Source of the DNA: Pinguiococcus pyrenoidosus
Taxonomy: Eukaryota; Sar; Pinguiophyceae; Pinguiochrysidales; Pinguiochrysidaceae
Length of the DNA: 24,880 bases
Assembly (NCBI GenBank): GCA_019677205.1
Contig: JAAMXY010000642.1
Span: 1 to 24,880, forward strand
Direction of reading: 5' to 3'
Positions 19,592 to 24,880 of this stretch are shown one piece after another (position 1 is the stretch's first letter; every line of letters starts with the position of its first letter). The translations under genes and the position numbers were made by a program. The notes beneath the pieces are model-generated. The model ran no database searches. It worked only from the letters and a program-made list of their open reading frames with translations, and was not told where the DNA came from.

Positions 19592-21394
19592 ATGGCCAAG
19601 CGACACCCTGCCGCCAGGGATTCTGAGGAGACGGAGCACCTCACGGAGTCAACCAATGGCTCCGAGGACCACGTGGCCACAGACTTGCCGGTGGTGAGCG
19701 CCTTGCATCGGTTCGACAAGAAATTGGTGCCGGAAGCGGACATTGGAGACGACGATGTGCGCCAAGAGCTGCTCCTGGAGCACGAGCACGCTGCGAAGCC
19801 CGCGGTGACGGGCTGGTGGGCTGGGAAGTTCGTGGGGAACTTCAGCAGATGGGATGCCTTGGTGATTTTGATGACGTTCGGCATCAAGTGGGAGGGGGTT
19901 CGCGCCGACCTGGCCGAGAAGCCGCTCCAGGTGGCAGACTTGGTGGGATTCTTGTTCTTCGGGCCGTTCTGGATGGCCAACATGCGCGACCGCCCAAAGG
20001 CACCGCGCGAGACGCAGTTGTGGACCTTGCGCAACTGCGCGATTCCGCTGTGCTACTGCATGGTCGGTATCTTTCAAGGCCTCTCGAGCGCGAGCATGAA
20101 CTTCTACCCGCTTCAGCTGGGCGCGACCGTGGCGCAGCAGCTCACGATCACCACGCTGCGCAGTTTGCCAGCTAGCTTCAAGATCATCTTCGGGTTTCTC
20201 AGCGACGCGCTGCCGATCCTTGGATACCGACGGAAAGTCTACATGCTGTTGGGGTGGCTGCTGGCTTCGTTCTCCGCCTTCCTACTCGCGGTTGAGACGG
20301 ACCCCAGCATCCCGTACCTCGCGTTCATCTACTTCTTCTACGGCCTTGGCTTCTGGTTTGCAGACGTCATGGGGGACTCCCTCGTGGCAGAGAGAGCCAA
20401 GCTGGAGCCGGAGTCCCAACGCGGCCAGCTGCAGTCGGCCTGCTACGCGTGCCGCTTCTACTGGAAGATGGTGACGATTTGCATCGCCATTGGACTGTAC
20501 GAGCTCTTCACGCCGCTCATGGCGTTCTGGATTCTCTTTGCCTTACCATTGGTGGTGATGCTCCCGGCCATTGCGTATCTTGGAGAAGAGGTCACCACGG
20601 TGGAGCCCGTGCGGCACCAGCTCTCGGTGATGTTCGCCACCGTGTCCAAGAGGGGGGTGTACCAGACGATGGCCTTCGTGTATCTGTACAACCTCTTTCA
20701 GGTGACCAACGCCGCCTGGAATCAGTTCCTCAAGACCGCAAAGGGCTTCACGTCCTTCCAGGTCAACTCCTTCTTGATTCCTGCGAACGTGATGCTCTTT
20801 GGCGGCGTTGCGGCTTACAAGGCCTACATGCTCGGGTGGTCGTGGCGCACCGTGTATGTCTTGTGCACCTTCCTCATCGGCTTCTTCTCTCTCCTCCAGT
20901 TCGTGCTGATTTTCGACTGGAATCGAGCGATCGGAATCCCAGACTACGTCTTTGCTCTTGGTGACGAGGGGATCCAAGACTTTGCCCAGGGCATGCAGTT
21001 CTTGCCGTTGACCATCATGATGGTCAACCTGTGCCCAGCCGGATCGGAGGGCACGTCCTATGCGATGTTCACGACGATAAACAACGCCGCACTCGGCATC
21101 TCTGCGATGATCTCGTCCATGCTAGCAAACATCTGGGACGTCGATGAGGCGGCGTTTGAGGATCGCGACTATTCCGGCATGTGGCGGCTGACCCTCCTGA
21201 CGAGTGGCATCCAGCTCAGCGCCCTTCTCTTCTGGCCGCTGCTTCCCCCCGATAGAGACGCGCTCAAGGAGCTGGACGCACGGTCGCCCCCATCCAGGGT
21301 GGGAGGAGCGGTCTTCCTCTTTGTCGTGTTTGCTAGCATGATTTTGAGCCTGATCGTTGCGATTTTGAACATCGTGGATCCAGATTGGCTGTAG
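19592..21394 (+). CDS. Folate-biopterin transporter (BT1) family membrane protein
   Basis: Major-facilitator-related transporter of the BT1 family, which in kinetoplastids, apicomplexans and plastids moves folates or biopterin; the substrate here is unproven. Single exon, 600 residues from the ATG at 19592 (alternative ATG at 19214 would add 126 residues of Arg/Ala-rich sequence). The N-terminal cytosolic part is acidic. About twelve hydrophobic segments follow. Family landmarks are LRSLPASFKIIFGFLSDALPILGYRRKVYMLLGW (loop 2-3 signature with Arg-Arg-Lys), YGLGFWFADVMGDSLVAERA (Asp-rich helix), SYAMFTTINNAALGIS and NQFLKTAKGF near mid-protein. The C-terminus ends with a final helix (FLFVVFASMILSLIVAILNIV). 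The plasma membrane or plastid envelope is possible. It converges on the HORMA-domain gene and is head-to-head with the phosphatase-like gene. Confidence 0.92.
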   Translation: MAKRHPAARDSEETEHLTESTNGSEDHVATDLPVVSALHRFDKKLVPEADIGDDDVRQELLLEHEHAAKPAVTGWWAGKFVGNFSRWDALVILMTFGIKWEGVRADLAEKPLQVADLVGFLFFGPFWMANMRDRPKAPRETQLWTLRNCAIPLCYCMVGIFQGLSSASMNFYPLQLGATVAQQLTITTLRSLPASFKIIFGFLSDALPILGYRRKVYMLLGWLLASFSAFLLAVETDPSIPYLAFIYFFYGLGFWFADVMGDSLVAERAKLEPESQRGQLQSACYACRFYWKMVTICIAIGLYELFTPLMAFWILFALPLVVMLPAIAYLGEEVTTVEPVRHQLSVMFATVSKRGVYQTMAFVYLYNLFQVTNAAWNQFLKTAKGFTSFQVNSFLIPANVMLFGGVAAYKAYMLGWSWRTVYVLCTFLIGFFSLLQFVLIFDWNRAIGIPDYVFALGDEGIQDFAQGMQFLPLTIMMVNLCPAGSEGTSYAMFTTINNAALGISAMISSMLANIWDVDEAAFEDRDYSGMWRLTLLTSGIQLSALLFWPLLPPDRDALKELDARSPPSRVGGAVFLFVVFASMILSLIVAILNIVDPDWL

Positions 21395-21805
21395 ACAGTG
21401 CAACATGCCGAGAAACACAAACACGACCGAGATGACTCTAAGAGTGAGAGCTTCCCTTTGAAATATCTGCGTGTGGGCCTATGGATGTGCGGGTGCGTGT
21501 GTGCGACGGTATGTGCATCTGTGAGGGCGTTGGTGTTCGTGAGATTTAGCACACAATTGAAGAGACCGTCACAGGAGACCGTCACAGGAGACCGTTGAGG
21601 AGACCGTTGAGGAGCGTAGCCACACCGTGCATCCACCATCCGATGGGAGACTGGACCAAATGCCGAAGAATTAGAGTAATGTCGTCTGTCCATTTCTCGC
21701 AGAATGTCTGTGTGAAAGCGTCGCACACACTGGTCGCCACGCTGCTCTCATGTCATACTCCCATCTCGCTTTGACACACGCACCCCAGACCCAAAAGCTG
21801 CTTGC
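21395..21805. other. Intergenic region between convergent BT1 transporter and HORMA genes
   Basis: 411 bases holding two 3' untranslated regions. It contains a GT-rich stretch (about 21466-21540, with many TGTG/GTGCG steps) and a short tandem array. I found no coding sequence or RNA gene. Confidence 0.55.
21562..21614. repeat. Tandem GAGACCGT-containing 12-13 base repeat
   Basis: Two 13-base units (GAGACCGTCACAG) at 21562-21587 are followed by two 12-base units (GAGACCGTTGAG) at 21588-21611 and a GAG remnant. Lies in the 3' region between two convergent genes. Confidence 0.85.
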
Positions 21806-23047
21806 TCAGGCGGTACTCATCACGTCAGAACTCCTCGTCTCAAAGCGCCTGCTCGCTGCAACGCCATTTGCCTTGGGCGTCACGTACTTCTGAGATACAT
21901 TTCGCGGCAAGTCGTTCGTGTCAAAGTCCTCGACGATCTCATAGCGGCCTGCATCAGCATCGCAAGTGGCTGCGTGACCACTCTCTCGCCGGAGAAACAG
22001 GACGGACTCTCAAGGGTGCTGCTTACCTCTCCGGTCCTGAAAGAGAAGACCTTCCTCAACGCAGTGCTGGAAGACCTCCCGGACTTTCTTGCTGGGGATC
22101 ATCAGTCTGCGAGCGAAGCTCTTCACCTCTGGTTTCTCGGTCTTGAGCGCGTGCAGAATCCGCTTGTACGATCTGTCTTCAGTGAAGCGTTTGTGGGACT
22201 TGACGGCGGACGACTCGCGCTGGGATGGTGGGATTCTCTTTTCTGCCTTCTTGCGGTTCAGGCTGGTCGTCATGCCGTCGTCTGGCATCGCCGGCACCCG
22301 CGCGGGAGTGATCAGAGGCTGCTCGCGGAGAAGAGCGTCGTAGTCGTCGATGCCCTCGTAGAAGAGCTGCAGAGAGATGCTTTTCGAGTGCAGCTTGCCG
22401 ACGTTGATGTAGATGTTCCCCGCTTCGCTGTCGCGCTGGACAGCGTGGACGGCTGGGTTTTCCTCCGCGCGAAAGTTCTTCGGCTCGTAGTTCGGCGGCG
22501 TGATGGCCTCGTTGTACTTGAGCTTCATGGTCAGCCACTTCTCCTCTGGCAGCTCCGAAAGCGTCGAGCTCAGATCAATGAGCCGATGAATGAGCCGGAT
22601 CGCCTCGCGCTTGAGATGCGCCGGTGTGCACGGTTTGCCGTTCATGGCAATCGTTGACGCGGTCGGGTACGTGAAGGAGAACGTCCAGCTCTCCAGCGGC
22701 ACGTTTTCCGTTCCCGCTTTCTTGCTTTCACCGCTGCGCCTTGTGCCGACGATGAAGCAGAGACTGGACAGGTACTTCTTGCTCAGAGCGTCAAATACGC
22801 CTTGCTCAAGCCAGTCGCACAGGTGCTTCACGTCTTCGACGCATCTTTCGCTCGCTTCGCTTCTCGCTTTGCCGTCCGAGTTCAAGCAGTGAACGTTCAC
22901 GCCGAAGCCATCCCTGGTCTCAAAGGTGTCGGCGGGAAAGATCTCGCGGTAGTAGCAGATGCTAGACACCGCGATGCGCAGCATGTTCTTCACCAGCGTC
23001 AGCGTGGCCGCTTCTGTTGCGGCGCTGGGCTTGACTTGCGTCGCCAT
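21806..23047 (-). CDS. HORMA-domain meiotic chromosome axis protein (Hop1/HORMAD-like)
   Basis: HORMA proteins of this class build the meiotic chromosome axis and regulate double-strand breaks and synapsis. Exons 23047-22027 and 21969-21806 are joined across a 57-base intron (donor GAG/GTAAGC, acceptor CGCAG, phase 1); product 394 residues. The HORMA domain runs from about residue 13: TLTLVKNMLRIAVSSICYYREIFP, then FETRDGFGVNVHCL, and WTFSFTYP. About residues 290-340 form a helix-turn-helix-like unit (SYKRILHALKTEKP, KSFARRLMIPSKKVREVFQHCVEEGLLFQ). This resembles the winged-helix part of chromatin-binding regions known in some Hop1 relatives. The 55-residue tail from exon 2 (YEIVEDFDTNDLPRNVSQKYVTPKANG...) may be a regulatory closure segment, which is inference. 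The ATG at 23047 directly precedes the domain. Mad2 and Rev7 are shorter and lack this C-terminal part, which favours the meiotic class. Confidence 0.9.
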
Positions 23048-23795
23048 CTTCTGCGATGAGCGTGCCCGAGGACTTTCGAACTTCTCACACAAGTCGCTCG
23101 GACCTAGATTCTCGAAGGGTAATGACAACGCCGCTCTTGGTTTGGCCGCTCTTGGTTTGGCCGCTCTTGGTTTGGCCGCTCTGCGTCTCAGTTCCTCTCT
23201 TCAGTGCGGCGACTCCGGACTGAATGCCGCGCCGCTCTGCCTTTCTCGACAACAACACAGTTGGGTGCTTCGCGCGTCCCACGCGTCGCGAGGCGCTGAA
23301 AGCTCTTTTTTGCAAGCTTTGCGCTCCGAAGCTTCGTGGATGACTCTACACGCAAGCACACCGGTGTCAACGGGGTGAGCGCAAGGCTTCCGCTGGAAGC
23401 GGCGTCGTTCATACGGATCAAATGAAATCAAAGACATTGCGCCAAGATTGCGCGGGAAAAGCAATATTGAAATATTCAAAGTTACCGATCCACCAATAGT
23501 TGGAGTCTCTGGTGGTATTCGCGCGTGTTTCGGACGATTTACGATTCACAAGATCCATGGATTCGCCATCTCAACGGTTTTTCCCACGAGGAGCGAGGGG
23601 CTACGGGACGCGATCGAACGAAGATCGATCCCAGTCGAGTGAGACGTGGTAGACGAGCGCCAAGCGCAAAGCGCGAAGGAACCGAAGGCTTGCTGCTCTG
23701 CTTTGCGTGAAGGGAGGTTCTGCTCTTGTCTAGCTACCGCTGCTGCGAAAGCGCATCGCATCGGAATGGGGGCTGCGGCTCCCCTCGCGTACCCT
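23048..23795. other. Intergenic: promoter of HORMA gene and 3' region of the metallo-beta-lactamase gene
   Basis: About 750 bases between two leftward genes. Apart from the 15-base tandem array at 23131-23182 I see no coding sequence with recognisable motifs. A locally AT-richer stretch (about 23410-23570) may be the true spacer between the two transcription units. Confidence 0.5.
23131..23182. repeat. 15-base tandem repeat upstream of the HORMA gene
   Basis: Three and a half perfect copies of CCGCTCTTGGTTTGG, 84 to 135 bases upstream of the HORMA start codon. Perfect identity suggests recent expansion or a cluster of binding sites. Confidence 0.9.
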
Positions 23796-24862
23796 CTATA
23801 CTACTGCAAAGAGAGGGCCGGGAGCCTTCTGCCCCGTCGGGTCCCTCCGGTAGGCCTCTGCGGCGGCCCGGAGCCCTTCCTCACGCTCTAGAGCACTATC
23901 GAAGGAATGGCGGCGTCCGTGGCCGGGCAGGATCCACAGGATGTCTTCGTCGGCCAGCTTTGCCATCGAGTCCGCCTGCTGGTCGGTGTCGTCTGAGAAC
24001 CTCGCAAACCCATCTAAGCGGCCCAGGCGCGCGCTGAGGGCCAGGTGATCCCCGGTGAAGGCCACGCCATCACCTCCGGTGTGCTCTCCGTCGACGATGA
24101 GCGAGACCGAACCTTGGCTATGGCCGGGCGTGTACACGATCTTCACGCCGTCGGCGACTTCCCACGGACCGGACCCCTCAAGCTGCCTCTCTACGCCAGT
24201 CATGTCAATGTAGGGCCACTGGTGCTCGGTGCGGACGTCGACCTTGTGCATGATCCGCTGCATGTCGGGGAAGCGTTCCTTCCAGCGGTTCATGTCGCCC
24301 ACGTCATCCTTGTGACTCAGCACCATGTACTGCACGCCGCCCACCGCGTCGAGCGCCTTGGCCAGGTGCGAGGAGAAGCGCGGGCTGTCCATGAGGATGT
24401 TGAATGGCTCGCCCTCCGGCGTCTTGGACGTGACGAGGTACGCGACTGCGCCGAAGCTCTTCTCCGAGGCATAGCCGAGGTGGAAAACCTGCGGGATTCT
24501 CTTCGAGTCTACTGCCAGGGGGAAGCTGTCCCGGACAGTCTTGACCATTTTCTCAGGCTTGCGCGTGCGGATGCTGCCGGTGGGGCACGTGACCATGGCC
24601 TGCAGGGCCTTCGTGGTCTCCTCCTCGGTCGCCGGCTGCGAGTACACGACGCTTTGGCCGCCAGAGCTGACCCGACCGAAGGTCTTCGGAGCCATCCAGC
24701 GGCACGTGTCGCAGTCGATGCAAGTGTGGTCGACGAAGAAGTTGCCGTCCACATTCCCTGAGGCAACAGCAAAACGTCTAAGAGCTGCTTTGCCCTCGGC
24801 AACTTCCTCGCCTGGAAATCCCGGCCAGTACCTGGATGAGCGGCTTTCCGGGATAGGGTCAT
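23796..24862 (-). CDS. Ferredoxin/metallo-beta-lactamase fusion protein
   Basis: Exons 24862-24832 and 24757-23796 are joined across a 74-base intron (24758-24831, phase 1; donor CCAG/GTACTG, acceptor CTCAG), giving 330 residues. If the true start lies outside the window the protein is longer; the reading frame is open to the edge. The N-terminus has a 4Fe-4S ferredoxin-like unit (HTCIDCDTCRWMAPKTF ... VTCPTGSIRTRKP). This is followed by the metallo-beta-lactamase fold with LSHKDDVGD (metal motif 1), YTPGHSQGSVSL, FTGDHLAL and ILPGHGRRHSFD. The combination is known in cyanobacteria and as plastid proteins in plants and algae, probably with redox or hydrolase roles; the substrate is unknown. 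Metal motif 1 deviates from the classic HxHxDH, as it often does in this subgroup. The final position after the second Asp is Met here, where I recall His in relatives, so metal loading needs checking. No targeting peptide is visible in the window, but it could be in a missing upstream exon. Confidence 0.88.
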
Positions 24863-24880
24863 CGAGAGCGCCCGGAATCC

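Overview
The window is nuclear DNA from a GC-rich, gene-dense protist. Seven of the eleven genes need spliceosomal introns to read through. I resolved 16 introns, all GT..AG and only 57 to 114 bases long, and splicing at each joins conserved protein motifs in frame. The gene set (axonemal proteins, a meiotic HORMA protein, an FtsH protease, a BT1-type folate/biopterin transporter and a ferredoxin/metallo-beta-lactamase fusion) points to a sexual, flagellated and probably plastid-bearing microalga. Stramenopile, cryptophyte or haptophyte would all fit, but the sequence alone does not settle the lineage.

Layout: FtsH protease (+, 5' end missing) converges on a small secreted protein of unknown family (-). 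Next is a long tubulin-ligase-like gene (-) whose catalytic domain is spliced to a long Arg-rich helical, IQ-like C-terminal region. It diverges from a dynein regulatory complex subunit 8 (DRC8/EFCAB2-like) gene (+) across about 320 bases, so two ciliary genes share one promoter region. DRC8 converges on a 2-oxoglutarate/Fe(II) oxygenase-like gene (-). Behind that is a 49-N assembly gap flanked by a 95-base near-identical duplication, probably an unmerged contig overlap. Then come an intronless DNA polymerase V/MYBBP1A-like nucleolar gene (-), a divergently placed secreted eight-cysteine (saposin/canopy-like) protein (+), an eight-exon inositol 5-phosphatase-like gene (-) with several catalytic residues replaced, a BT1 transporter (+), a two-exon HORMA-domain gene (-), and a ferredoxin/metallo-beta-lactamase gene (-) reaching the right edge.

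There is no operon logic; genes are monocistronic and packed head-to-head or tail-to-tail with 80 to 750 bases between them. The most interesting points are the apparent phosphatase pseudoenzyme with a roughly 250-residue insert inside its fold, the tubulin-ligase/IQ-like fusion, and the shared promoter between two ciliary genes. I found no tRNA, rRNA, CRISPR array or recognisable transposon. All functional calls are from motif recognition by eye, without database searches.
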